DNA from: Vesta saturnalis
Taxonomy: Eukaryota; Arthropoda; Insecta; Coleoptera; Lampyridae
DNA length: 64,000 nt
NCBI GenBank assembly: GCA_036346205.1
Contig: JARFJB010001910.1
Coordinates: 2,107,001-2,171,000, forward strand
Reading direction: 5' to 3'
The notes below the pieces were generated by a model that saw only the letters and a program-made list of their open reading frames with translations, did not search any database and was not told the DNA's origin. Below, in pieces: positions 34,203 to 45,070 of this stretch. Positions within the stretch are counted from its first letter, which is position 1; each line of letters opens with the position of its first letter. Made by a program: the position numbers and the translations under genes.

Positions 34203-34325
34203 ATATTACTTTACAAGGGAAGTAAGTAGGATTTACTCTACCGAGCATTATTTGAAACCCGAGCGTACGCGAGGGATTTAACCAGGCGAGGTAGAGTAAA
34301 TCCTTACTTCCTGTGTAAAATACAT
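34203..34325. repeat. Small hairpin MITE
   Basis: The left arm AAGTAAGTAGGATTTACTCT is mirrored by AGAGTAAATCCTTACTTCC, and the outer ATTACTTTACA / TGTAAAATACAT also pair. The loop is CpG-rich (GAGCGTACGCGAGGG). Total size is about 120 bp. Confidence 0.75.
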
Positions 34326-34537
34326 TATTTTTTTCACTATCAACACGATATATCGTCTATTAACAATTATTCTATGATGTTATTACAAAAATGCATTAGG
34401 CGAATCTTATGTCATTGTAGCAAGATTAAGTAGTGGTCTTTGGATTGGTACTATAGTAACCGTTTGTCATTTGATGAAAAATTAAGTTAATCTTATGGTG
34501 ACATCCACTTTTTAACAATATCCACCGTTACTTTCCT

Positions 34538-34568
34538 ATAATATTATTTCCTAGGGAAATAATATTAT
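34538..34568. repeat. Perfect 14-bp-arm palindrome
   Basis: ATAATATTATTTCC, a 3-base spacer TAG, then the exact reverse complement GGAAATAATATTAT. It is short and has no obvious partner. Confidence 0.9.
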
Positions 34569-34803
34569 ATCCATGTTGTAGTGTCTACTTGAAAAGGTTG
34601 TGTAAACATAACCTACTTCCCTATAACGACATATTGTAAGTGCCACTTACTTGATTGATAGTGTTAGTATATTTTGGATATAGCTTAAATTAATTGTTTA
34701 TAGCTAGCTGCCCGTAATTTTTCTGATATACAACTGCGTACAATAATTGAACTTCTCTTTGACATATGCCAATTAATTAAACAGCTTTCACCATTATTAC
34801 ACA

Positions 34804-35143
34804 TACTTAAAATATTTCTCTTTTTTGGGCCTTTTATGCTGTATTTTTATATTTAAGTTACACAATCTAAACCTTTCGACAACACTTACACTTATCTTCG
34901 TCAGTAGTAATATTATCTTTCAAAATTGTTTAAGATGTTGAAACAATTTTATGAAATTTGACAAATTTGAAAAATTTCACAAAATTGTTTCAATATCTTA
35001 AACAATTTTAAAAGACAATATATACTAATATATACTAATATGTGTATAGGCCAGTAACGAAGATAACTGTAAGTGTTATCGAAACGTTTAGATTGTGTAA
35101 AATACACCATAAAAACCCAAAAAAGATAAGTATTTTAAATTAA
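34804..35143. repeat. Palindromic element with Penelope-like ends
   Basis: The outer arms ACTTAAAATATTTCTCTTTT and AAAGATAAGTATTTTAAAT, the middle motif CTAAACCTTTCGACAACACT with its inverse GTGTTATCGAAACGTTTAG, and the inner AAAATTGTTTAAGATGTTG with its inverse all pair around about 34965. Both halves carry the GATAACTG...GTTATCGAAACGTTTA terminus also found at 4425-4512 and 14757-14815. It may be two Penelope-like ends joined head to head, or a hairpin MITE derived from them. Confidence 0.65.
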
Positions 35144-36275
35144 AATTTTTTTTTTATTGCAATTCCACACCTGTGTTGCAACATTCTGTACCGACGGGAA
35201 TTTTTTGTCCTTTGGCTTACTTACATGAATTTTTTGCTTCAAACATTCTATATAAATACATGGAATCGCTTGAAACCTCGTAATTTAGTAACAATTTCAA
35301 ATCGTAAAATGGGCAAGTTGTAATGAGGGTAGGATCCGTTTATATGTAGCAGAGCCCACGTTCTTTGCTAATGGTAAAGTATTTTATTCCGTAGATATAC
35401 TACGTGCCACAGTTGGTGTGATAATTGAGCTGATAGTTTAATTTAAGTTTATATGTAGTGGTACTCTCTCTCCAACGTTGATGCGCCAAATTTAATTGTA
35501 TTATTAACTGAAAGTTAATAGCCTCAAATTTATATACAAACTACGATTGTTCTCTCAGCAACCATTTTTCTGTTACACCACTGATATATCAAGTGTATTA
35601 AACCAATTTAAGCTCTTCCAATAATTACCTTATATTACAAAGATTATTTTTGACAATTTAAAGCTAACGGAAGGTTTTATTTCTGGTCAGATTTACACAT
35701 CAGAATCAATCATACCGTGAATAAATCTCTAGTGAGTATTGCCGTAAATTTTTGGCAGTAGTGTTTGTTTGTGTTCACAAACGTATTTAATATAACCATT
35801 ACCCCTGTGTATGAATTAAATGTGTGAAACAAAAAATAATCTAGTTAATACTAACTTGAGAGTGAGAATCAATTACAAAATAATTCTCCAGTTTCTTTCA
35901 CAAACTTGTTGCTATTGGGCAATAGCCTCTGGGCTCTCGCATTTATTGCCCGGTAACAAGTTTTCAAGATTCTGTCTAATTATTTTCAATATTCTCGCTA
36001 TCTTGTGATATTAAATTTACTGATTTTTTTTGTACTCTAACACAGCATTCCATTTGTTTTTATCATGTACCCACATTTGCTTTAGAATATAAGAATTGAA
36101 ACTTTCACCAGTTGACATATTAAATAACGCTTACTTGGGAAAAATGGTGTGAATATTTATTTATTTAATCGCAAGCTTTCAGACAGAAACTCTGCCGGTC
36201 AGGCGTAATACCAAAGTGACAAATACTCAAAAGGTAACATCAAAATGACAAATATTAATAAGGTAACTACCGTTG
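35144..36275. other. Unassigned AT-rich sequence
   Basis: No gene or repeat could be supported. A 62-codon ORF at 35820 has no recognisable feature. Confidence 0.4.
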
Positions 36276-36279
36276 TAGA

Positions 36280-36450
36280 CTGTATAACTTTCGGTGCTTG
36301 AGAATAGACACCCAGGTATTGGACAGTTCATATCCATTATCCCTCTTCAAGTTGTTTGGCTGGTTCAAAATTTCAATAGCTTCTCGAATCTTCCTTGTAT
36401 ACCAACTCCTATCCAAACTTCTTGAGTTTTCAAATTTTATAGAGTGTATG
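36280..36450 (-). pseudogene. Penelope-like element, extreme C-terminal coding fragment
   Basis: Minus-strand reading gives SRSLDRSWYTRKIREAIEIL followed by NQPNNLKRDNGYELSNTW. The pattern R-x-x-R-x-x-R-E-A-I-E-I...N-x-x-R-D-x-G-x-x-L-S-x-x-W is what follows the GIY-YIG endonuclease in Penelope-like retroelements. Only this tail remains; the endonuclease and RT are not visible next to it. Confidence 0.6.
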
Positions 36451-37120
36451 GCATGATAGTGCTAATTTAGTAGGCATGATGTAAGCAGTGCTAATGTTAG
36501 TAACCAATGTAGATAGATGTAAATGTACAGATGTAAATTTGTTTGGTGTTAATTGCTTTGCTTATAGTTTAACCAATGTAGACTTTACATAGATGAAAAT
36601 AAAACGAAAACTAGGCAGATAAGTAAATTTATTCATCTTAATAACGTAACACACACACTATCGTACGCTTAATCTAGTTCTTGTAACTTAATCGATACAT
36701 GCTTGAAAATTTGTCTAAAGTCTGGAGTTTACTTGGTTCCTTTCAGATACTGCTTGCTCTGTTGAAGAAATCATCTCTAATAGGTTGACACGAATATTAC
36801 CCATCTTCCAGGTTCCTTTCAAAGTTCCTGCTTGAAGACTACATAACATCTCTAATGATCACAACCTGAATAATTACCGATCTATCCAGCCTTAAAGAGC
36901 TTACGAACAACTATCCAGTAGATGAAAAAGCTACGTAATGGATCACAACTGATTACATAAAAACAATAGTTTACTAAACGATTTGCTAACTATCATACAA
37001 CCTATAACAAGTTCACTAACATAATTTTACCAGAATGAAAGAAGAGCTACTGTTTTAATGGATAAAATTCGTCGATTACAATAAACAAGACTAATAATTG
37101 TTTATCTAAACGATTCTAAC
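36451..37120. other. Unassigned sequence
   Basis: No feature recognised. Short imperfect repeats of GATGTAAAT and of AACCAATGTAGA occur at 36500-36580. Confidence 0.4.
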
Positions 37121-37124
37121 TTAC

Positions 37125-37310
37125 AGATCTAAGATGGTCATACAACCTAATAACAATCCAAATTGAAAACGATTTCTAAATATTTCAACAAGAGGTGCAC
37201 CGTCTTGTTGAAAAAAAATTTTTGGAACGTGTTTTTCAGTAATGTCTATATTTATATTGTTGAACAGATAAGAAAGAACTGCATCTGATGGTTGCCAAGC
37301 CAACTATGAT
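37125..37310 (-). pseudogene. Small mariner transposase fragment
   Basis: Reads LSYLFNNINIDITEKHVPKI and then FFQQDGAP, the motif around the second catalytic Asp of mariner-type transposases. Homology ends within a few codons after it. About 60 codons survive. No terminal repeats were found. Confidence 0.5.
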
Positions 37311-40300
37311 TCCCAGTTTAAAAAATGCAAGTTTATATTATTACTCAAAAACCGCACCCCCTAGAAAAATTCTAAGCACTTCGCAATATATAAGTACCGT
37401 TGATGAAGTATATCAGTATAATAGTATTAAGCAAGGTATAAGACCTTGAAAAAAGTGTAGAAATATCGACACTTAGCCATAAGTCGAAAACAAAATAAGA
37501 TACTAAATTTTCGATTTTACCATGAAGTCTCGATGAACAAAGTAGTACGTGAGTAGTACAGGATCTACCTACCTACCTAAGCAATTTACAACAAACACTA
37601 CTGGATAATCTATATAATTAACGTAGTCACAGATATTTTGACATTTATATATTTTTCAAATGATTTGGAAAAATGAACACAAGTATATGTAAATAAATAA
37701 TAATAAATACGTAAATACATATGTCCTACGTTTACGGTAACCTATGAAATATCATTTTTCATACAGAAATTTACACGTAATCTTATTATACTTAAGTACA
37801 ATGTACATGTAAATAAATAAATTGTAAATGAATTGTGACCTAAACAACATACAAAACGGTGGTTTGCTGCGCAGTTACATATTGTTCGCAAACTCGACAA
37901 ATTCAAGCAGGAACACCGCAAGATTCAACACCTAAAAAATGAGGGGTCACAAAAATCATAATAAAGATGGGATCTGCTCTCCCCACGGCAAAAATTCCCT
38001 GAAGAAGAGGACAGATCAAGTCTCCAAAACGTCGCAAGAAAATAGGAACAGCCCAATAGCTCTGTAAATAATCCACGCTAATGAACATTCAAAGAACAGC
38101 ATAAGACGTGTCTCACACATGAAGCCAGACAAAACACACCACGGAGCTTCTTTAACAAGTCAAAGATATCATTGCTTGTAATTTGGCTTCCGTCATCACA
38201 AACAAGACGACAACATGAGGTGGAATAGAAACTAGCTACTTAACATGTCAAAACAGACTATGCATACATCACCGACCCTCGTATTTTTAGCATGGGTGGT
38301 AGTAACCGTTCCCGGCGAGTACAGTGTCATGCGTAATTGTAAACTTTACGTTAATTTTCATCTGATTTTTTATTTGCTTTGTCAGTGACTTCTCGAATAG
38401 TAAACAAGTTAATTTTCAATGAAGAAAAGAAAATCCAACAAGATCGATTTTAATTGAATATATGAATGAAAATATTTTAAAGTAGACCTTTTAGGTCTTC
38501 ATTTTTATAAAGGAAGCTAACTTCAAAAGTATACATAAATATTTTACAAACATGTACCCGCAAGCTAGAAGTATTTATTATCAAACATATAAGGTTGGAA
38601 TCACTTCTGAGTTTTTTAAATGAAGAGTATGATTAAATTTAGATTGAGACTCATAAAATCCTATCGAATTACTAAATTATTCCAATTTGGTCTGGCGAAG
38701 ATATTTATTATGTATTTAACAGAAACGTTCCTAGTTCAAACACCTTCGCTAGGAAACTGTAGAAGGTTCATCCTTGGACACAATCAAACAGCGGGTAACA
38801 ATACCCATTATTACAAAATTTACATTTGCTTGATACGAGAACCTCCATAATCTGTGTAGAAGGTTTTCGTGCGTAAGATAACAACAAAATGAGGAATATT
38901 GAGAAAGACCAAATACCTAGGATAAGGAAACAAAAAATCCAACATCACCAGGTTATTATACTAAAACTCAAGATCAGGAAGAAATTCGGTACAAAGGTGG
39001 TGTCAGTTGCTGCTAAAAAATCCGCGAGACAGACAAACAGTAGCAGACATTTTAGGACTTATAAGTCCACATCCATACGCACGAGGAGCTAGTCGTAGAA
39101 ACACTTTACCTCAGATGAATTCTGTGAAATAAGGAAAGCAATGCGACGGGATGCAAGAAGGAATAACCAAGTTAATGGATATTCTCAATGAAGAACACAA
39201 ACCGAAAAGGAATTACGGTCCCAACTACCAACAGCTGCAGGAAGAGAGATTTAAATACCAAACATGGTGTTTAACTATAATTTAATCGGTGAAGTCCAAT
39301 GTAATAGAAAAATGTATTTGAAAAATTTGAAGAGCGTACAATTGGAGAACTGGCAGAAGATGTAAATGAAGTGAGGTTAAAAAATCTGTTTACAAATTTT
39401 TGTAATAAAATAGGTCGAGTGCAATGTAAAAGTTTGGTCACAATAGTGTATATCACTGCCACATAAATCTGTTTATCCCTCAATTCCAATAAGTTTTGTA
39501 GGGAGAGAAAGGCAATTATGTAAACTGTCCAAATTGATTAAAATATTGCATTTATTTAGGTTAGGGATCAATTGCATATTTTTTTTAATAAACATGGTAA
39601 CTCCTATGTAGAATGCACTGAGCGCTTAAATATAATTTTATTGCTTGGATGTCATATTAGATTTGTCGTATTAAAAATCTTTTCTCAAAACAGTCCAGGT
39701 TCGAGTACACTATATATCGACTGGGATATAAACTGCTGCATTGAGTTAAGAAATATTATCCAACAGTAATTGACAATGTATTAGACTAGTAATACCATAC
39801 GTGAAAACTGACAACCTTCTTGCATATTAAAATTACACAATTTTTTAATGAAATGTGCAGAATTTTTTATGTGATGAGGTGTTTTTTTCTATATGAGGCT
39901 GTAATAAAAAGGTAAGATATTCAGCAAGGTCATAGGTAGCAGATGCAATTGCATTGATAATGGCTCTTAAAGGAGCATTACTAGTATATTTGGAAATCAT
40001 ACGTAGAAATTCAATTAAATGTTAGCCTTCCTTGTTTAAATGTTGCTAACGAGATTTAGTTGAAAGAAAATGAATTTGTTTGCGTGTATTAAATTTTAGT
40101 ACTGTTTTATATTACGTGTTTATGTCAAAGGTTTGTTTTGGGCAGAAGTTGCGCTCGCAGAGAAGATTGTAACGCAGTCTATATTGGCTGCGTTATGGAA
40201 GGAATGCTGTTATCTTGATTCTAGGTATTTTCTCATGAGAAGTGCCTAGTTTGCTTTTTTAGTGTGAAAGATTTTGTTAGAATGGCGGTTAAAAAATTGA

Positions 40301-40330
40301 AGTGATTTTAGCGGGTTAAAGGTGTTTTTG
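37311..40330. other. Unassigned 3-kb stretch
   Basis: No gene is recognised. Near 37935-37975, CCTGAAGAAGAGGACAGATC and CCAAAACGTCGCAAG resemble a Penelope-like 3' hairpin plus AAACGT motif. A 67-codon Lys/Arg-rich ORF at 38889-39092 continues in another frame to about 39240 as VADILGLISPHPYARGASRR, which I do not recognise and which may be transposon debris. The rest is AT-rich. Confidence 0.35.
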
Positions 40331-40492
40331 TTCTTCATTCTTTTAGTCCGTGGGTAACAGGCGGTAGCGAGAGGCTTAAGATGTGTGCGCATACACCAAT
40401 TAAAATACTCGGTGCATCTGGAGCATATCGTAAAGAACACAACCTTCCACTGTTTGTGGATTTAAAGCTAGTATTCAATCACCCCGGGTAAG
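40330..40492 (+). other. Exon-like block of unknown origin
   Basis: A pyrimidine tract and TTTTAG (about 40340-40349) could be a 3' splice site. CCCCGG|GTAAGT at 40485-40495 could be a 5' splice site. Between them lies a short open frame starting MCAHTPIKILGASGAYRKEH and ending NHPG just at the putative donor. Base composition is more balanced than its surroundings. I cannot assign it. It could be a small exon of a host gene extending outside this view, or chance. Confidence 0.2.
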
Positions 40493-41094
40493 TTTGTATT
40501 GATGTTTTGTCGAGTTAATTAACATTTTCGTATTTTAGTGAAGGGAAAGTGTTTATTTTAGTGATTCCCGTTCATTTGGATTTGTTCACGTTATCGGCGG
40601 ATTTAAATATTGGCATATGCTATATCTGATTTTCGTCCTATCTCAAGATTTATCATTATTTACAGTTCATATAAATTAGTAATTTCTCGTTAATGGTTTA
40701 ATAGTAATTTTTCGAATTCCACGACCTTGCATGACGACGATTTCGTTATGATTGGTTCATGATTTTGACGAAAGCTTTTTAGCATTAATTAATTAATGAG
40801 AAATTTCACTTTTTTTTGCTGTTTATTATGATTAAGATTTTTGGAAATAGTATTTCAGTGATAAAATTAACGTAAAGTAAAATTTAAGTAAATAAGATTT
40901 GGTTTTGATTGCGTGCGAATATTTTGAAGCTTTTACAGAAATCACTGGTCCAGAAGCCTTATGACTTTCCTTATTTCACTTATATTGTTCTATTCACCCT
41001 ACAGGCAAAACACCCCCATACCCACCCCCGACCCACCACCCACCACCTTATCAGTTACACCAGAATCTACTGCCATTTTCACCTGTAACAGTAT
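40493..41094. other. Unassigned sequence with a C-rich patch
   Basis: Mostly AT-rich. 41008-41050 is a run of CCCAC/ACCACC repeats just before the Penelope-like coding relic. Confidence 0.4.
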
Positions 41095-41905
41095 AGATAT
41101 GTTGATGACACTTTTGTAATTTGGGGCATGGAGAAGCACTAAATGAGTCTTTAGATTTTATAAATGGTGTTCATCCACGCAATACTATGGAAAAAGAATC
41201 TAATGTAAGTTTACCATTTTTAGATATATTAACCTCTTAAATAACCAATTCGTTTTCGTCTTGTAGAGATACACAGAAAGGTATCTTTATAAATGATCAA
41301 ATCATCATCCACGTGAAAAAATGAGTGCAATCAAAGCTCTAGTGGAACGAGCTGCACGAATTGTTATTCCATTCAAGAAATTGTTAATAAATTTAGACTA
41401 ATTAAACGTACCCGTAAAGAGAAATTACCACTTAATGTTGTTAGAACTTTTCTTCCTTTCATAACTAACGCTACGGATAAAATTAAAAAAATATTAATTA
41501 ACCATGGAATTAGAATTGTTTTTAAATCTACAAGAAAGATTAAAGAACATTTAAGATCATCTAAGGATGCTTTAAATCCATTAATAGCTGCTGGAATATA
41601 CAAGTTACTTTGTTCTTGTGGAAAAGTACACATGGAAACCAAAAAACATAGCTTTGACACTAAATGCAAAGAACATATAAGATGTAGCCTGAATCAAGCA
41701 GAGAATTCTGCTGAAGCTGATCATGCATTAAGCAATTTAAATCATAACATTCAATTTGATAATTTGGAAATTTTATCAAGACAAACTCACTATTATGCTC
41801 GTCTACAGCGAAAAAAGCTATTGAAATATATAAACACCGTAATGACTTAAACAGGCAAGAAGAGAATCTCAGATTAAATGTTATCTTATAATTAAAAAAG
41901 ACAAA
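41095..41905 (+). pseudogene. Penelope-like retroelement RT and GIY-YIG endonuclease relic
   Basis: The fragment opens with the RT catalytic motif RYVDDTFVIWG (41095-41130). It continues with NVSLPFLDIL (41200-41235), a stretch on tails and RNA binding with several frameshifts, then RIRIVFKSTRKIKEHLRSSK (41508-41568). The GIY-YIG domain GIYKLLCSCGKVHMETKKHS (41592-41650, the second YIG half altered to HME) is followed by HIRCSLNQ, SAEADHALSN, HNIQFDN and LSRQTHYYARL. It ends with an out-of-frame IEIYKHRNDLNRQEENLRLN. This combination of RT plus GIY-YIG is diagnostic of Penelope-like elements. Most of the RT is missing upstream. Confidence 0.85.
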
Positions 41906-42469
41906 AGGATATGCTCTCATTTTAATTTTAACTTTTGGTACGTCTAGGTCTTTTGCTGTGTTTTTCCTAGACCTCAAAGTAACTGTTTTACCTATTAAGT
42001 ATGTTGTTATCACAGCATTGCATTAATTTAACCTATATAGGGAAAATTAAGATAGATTAAACATCCACATTACGTTTTCGTTGTACGCGTAGAATAAGAT
42101 TACAGTCCTTAATTATTTCTTCGTTGGATTTTTTATTTAACTAGACATTTAATTGGTGTGTTAAGTTTTTAGTTGTAAATACTTTTATCACTTGAATATT
42201 AAAGTTTTTGACAACTCTGGAATTATAATTTGATTAAATTTTGTTAAACTTGTTTTATTATGACATTTTTCATTATTAACCTGCACCCGTTAGAGGGTGT
42301 TCTGATTTGTTATTTTCAAGAAGGTTTAATAATATTTAATCTATTAAAGATCTAGCTAATCTTTACTAAAATAAAGTTATATTGCGTAGTTGGCTTTTTC
42401 ATACACGTTTCTTAATTCTTTTAGCAGGCTTACGTTTATGCTTTCAGATTTAACATATTTATTTGTCGT

Positions 42470-42540
42470 TTTAAATAATTTCGAAAAGATAACTGCAATA
42501 TTGGACGAAACGTTTAAATTTGTAAAAACTTAATAAAAAA
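42470..42540 (+). repeat. Possible Penelope-like 3' terminus
   Basis: TCGAAAAGATAACTGCAATA and then GGACGAAACGTTTAAATTTG form a small hairpin plus GAAACGTTTA, located about 0.6 kb after the Penelope-like coding relic and in the same direction. It could be the 3' end of that element. Confidence 0.4.
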
Positions 42541-43805
42541 ACCATACTATTTCATACTAAAAAAGTAAATATCTTAGTTATGAGTGATAATCGTGAAAGC
42601 TTGCATTTTTGTATTTCAGTTTTTATTAAAGTTGGATTAACGCCATTTTTAAGGGAGTTATTTTGGCCAAACGAACCTTGTTAATACACCAGAACTCTGA
42701 TTTATCTTTTTTAAAATAATATAAACGTCGGTATTGTAACATTAATCATCGTTTAATGCAGTGGAATTCAGATGCTAGAAAATGTTGGATATTACAATTT
42801 CTAACCTAAAGCAAAAAGAGGTGTGGTGATTCACATTGTATTGAAGTTTAATAGTATATTATTACTTGATACGCTATTTTATTATTCATTGTTCCCGTTT
42901 TAGTTGTAAATTATATTTCATCTTTTATTATGCATATTTTACATACACTCATATAAAACCGATTTGTACTTCACGCTGTTACAAAACGTTAAACAAAAGA
43001 AACACAAAAAAATATTAAATGCGGCCCTGTTTTATCAGCATCGTTCTTCATCTTAAAGACACCTCCGACAGTGCACTAACCCAATAAGAAGAATGCTTTG
43101 CCAAGCGTTTCGCTTTATAAAACTCTACCGGAATACTAATGATCTAGAAAATGCTACAAAGTTGAAACAGGATTTAGAAATTAAATTTTCTAAAGAGTTT
43201 AAACAGAATCTATTTAAATTATCACATGTAGGCAAAATATTGTTTTACATCATTAAATGTCTTTCTCTAATGGAAGTTAATTTCTATTTATACGATGGGT
43301 TATCATGTTAATATACATGATATCCCATCTTAGGTGTAATCTGGTGCATATTTAGTATAATGTACTTTCAATTTATCAACGTTTACAAGGTACAACACCT
43401 TAAAGTAATCTAAATGTATTATCCAAACTACAGATGCATTAATATAAATGTCACTTTGCTACCTCGTTTATTAAAGTTTTTATTTTGAAATTGCATATAT
43501 TACTTTTAAATAAACATCCTGCTTCATTGTATAAATTTCTAAAGCATGTAGTCCCGTTATTGCTTGTACAACTGCAAATAGGTACTCCGGTTAAATAAAG
43601 TTGTGCATCACATTTGTTAAGTTTATCTTTCAATTTAAAAAGCATTTGTTTTAACGTTATAGCTTCTACAATTTTAAGAGATGTTAACTATACACGTAAA
43701 GTGAAATTATATTTCCTTATGCAACATTCCTTTTTTGTAATTTTAAGATATAATGTCACATTTTTCATTTTCTGTAGACAAATGCAGCAATACAAACGTA
43801 ATTAG
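42541..43805. other. Unassigned AT-rich sequence
   Basis: Two ORFs of 64-72 codons (43093-43311 plus strand, 43451-43645 minus strand) show no recognisable family. Nothing else stands out. Confidence 0.4.
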
Positions 43806-43809
43806 ACCA

Positions 43810-44456
43810 TTATACAGGGTGTGGCGCGAAGAGTTTTGATTAAAAGTAATGGCGGATACAGTTATGTTAAAAATCTGAAATTACGAAGCTGTAGGTTTTG
43901 GATGACGCTAAGTTCAAATATAATGTTGTCTTGAATGTGGCACTTCCGGTTATACCGGAAGTAGACGTCAACTTTGTTATTTTAAATGGAACCTAATATT
44001 TTTTATTTTATTTTCGAATTCTACATGAAATTCTAGATAAAATTTGTGCACAATGTCCTATACCAAAAATGAAGTATTTTCGAGATATTTCGATTTTTTT
44101 TAAATTTTGAAAAATCCTAGTCCACATTGAATAACGATATCTCCATTAATAACGAAGCTAGTAACGTGAAATTGTAACCAATAAACAACAAGCGCTTGCC
44201 CGTTAACTCCATATATCCATCTCATTGATATTTCATACAGGGTGTTTTAAACTTAGCCGCCAACATGCACAATTTAAATCATTTATAAGTTGCTTACTTT
44301 AAATAGAACACCCTGTATTTTATTACATTTTCCTCTGTATTTTTTAAGCCAATTCGTTTGGTATCAATATTCCCTATACCTAAATCCAACCACTTTTGAG
44401 ATATTTCATTGTCTTAGTTAAAACATAACAACACTTAATTATTTCAACATTAGTAA
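43810..44456 (+). repeat. Interspersed repeat copy 2 (partner 20690-21312)
   Basis: Starts TA-CAGGGTGTGGCGCGAAGAG (43813) and ends TTTCAACATTAGTA. It keeps a complete nested module with inverted tips CAGGGTGTTTTAAAC (44236) and AATAGAACACCCTG (ending about 44312), each next to TA. In the other copy, the right half of that module is deleted. Confidence 0.8.
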
Positions 44457-44619
44457 AGAGGTAGTAAACGTCATGGAACATTGTTAACAGTTAAAGGACG
44501 TTATTTTGACTATAACATCGTAGAAATTAAGATTCTTTAAGTAATTAGAAATTAATATTACTGTAATACTAATGCAAACAATTGTGTTATAGATAAATGA
44601 TATATTTTAAATTTCAAAT

Positions 44620-44927
44620 TTGTATTGAAAATGAAGTCGAGCTGTCCTTTGGGATAAATTGTTAAGGACAATTCATTAAAATTTTTTCAATTAAAAATTT
44701 AATGGACTGCTTCGAAATCGACCAAATTGTTCAACTGGTGATATTATGTTCCAATTGTCTTTAATTGATTTTCTAAAACTGCCGTCAAGTTTCGATTGTC
44801 AATTTAAAGACAGGAAAATTTCATGAACATGTTTCAATATTTCCCACCGAAAATAAGTGTGCCATTTCCAAACGACCTGTGAACGAAAACCTTCTTTTTA
44901 TTTCTGCAATTATGGTGACACATACTT
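44620..44927 (-). pseudogene. Older hAT (ZMYM1-like) transposase relic, part downstream of insertion
   Basis: Minus-strand frame from 44927: KEVCVTIIAEIKRRFSFTGR then LEMAHLFSVGNIE, after which frames change. This resembles the region of ZMYM1-like hAT transposases just before the C-terminal dimerisation domain (R-F-x-F-x-x-x-L...L-F). The family match is moderate. Its other part is at 49351-49671 across the younger hAT insertion. The two do not join smoothly, which implies an internal deletion before the insertion. Confidence 0.45.
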
Positions 44928-45070
44928 CCTTGGCTCAAGGGAGTAGCCAGGATTTATAACAGGGGGGGGGGGGGGCAAACCATGGTCCATGGTCGTTCAA
45001 AATGTAAAATTTTAGGATAAAAAGAAAAGGCAAATGAAAACAACACTTTGAGATTTTAATTATACTTAAA

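Noticed and set aside
37903..38088. 61-codon minus-strand ORF as a host gene exon
   Set aside because: No motif or splice context. The opposite strand has a weak Penelope-like 3' motif.
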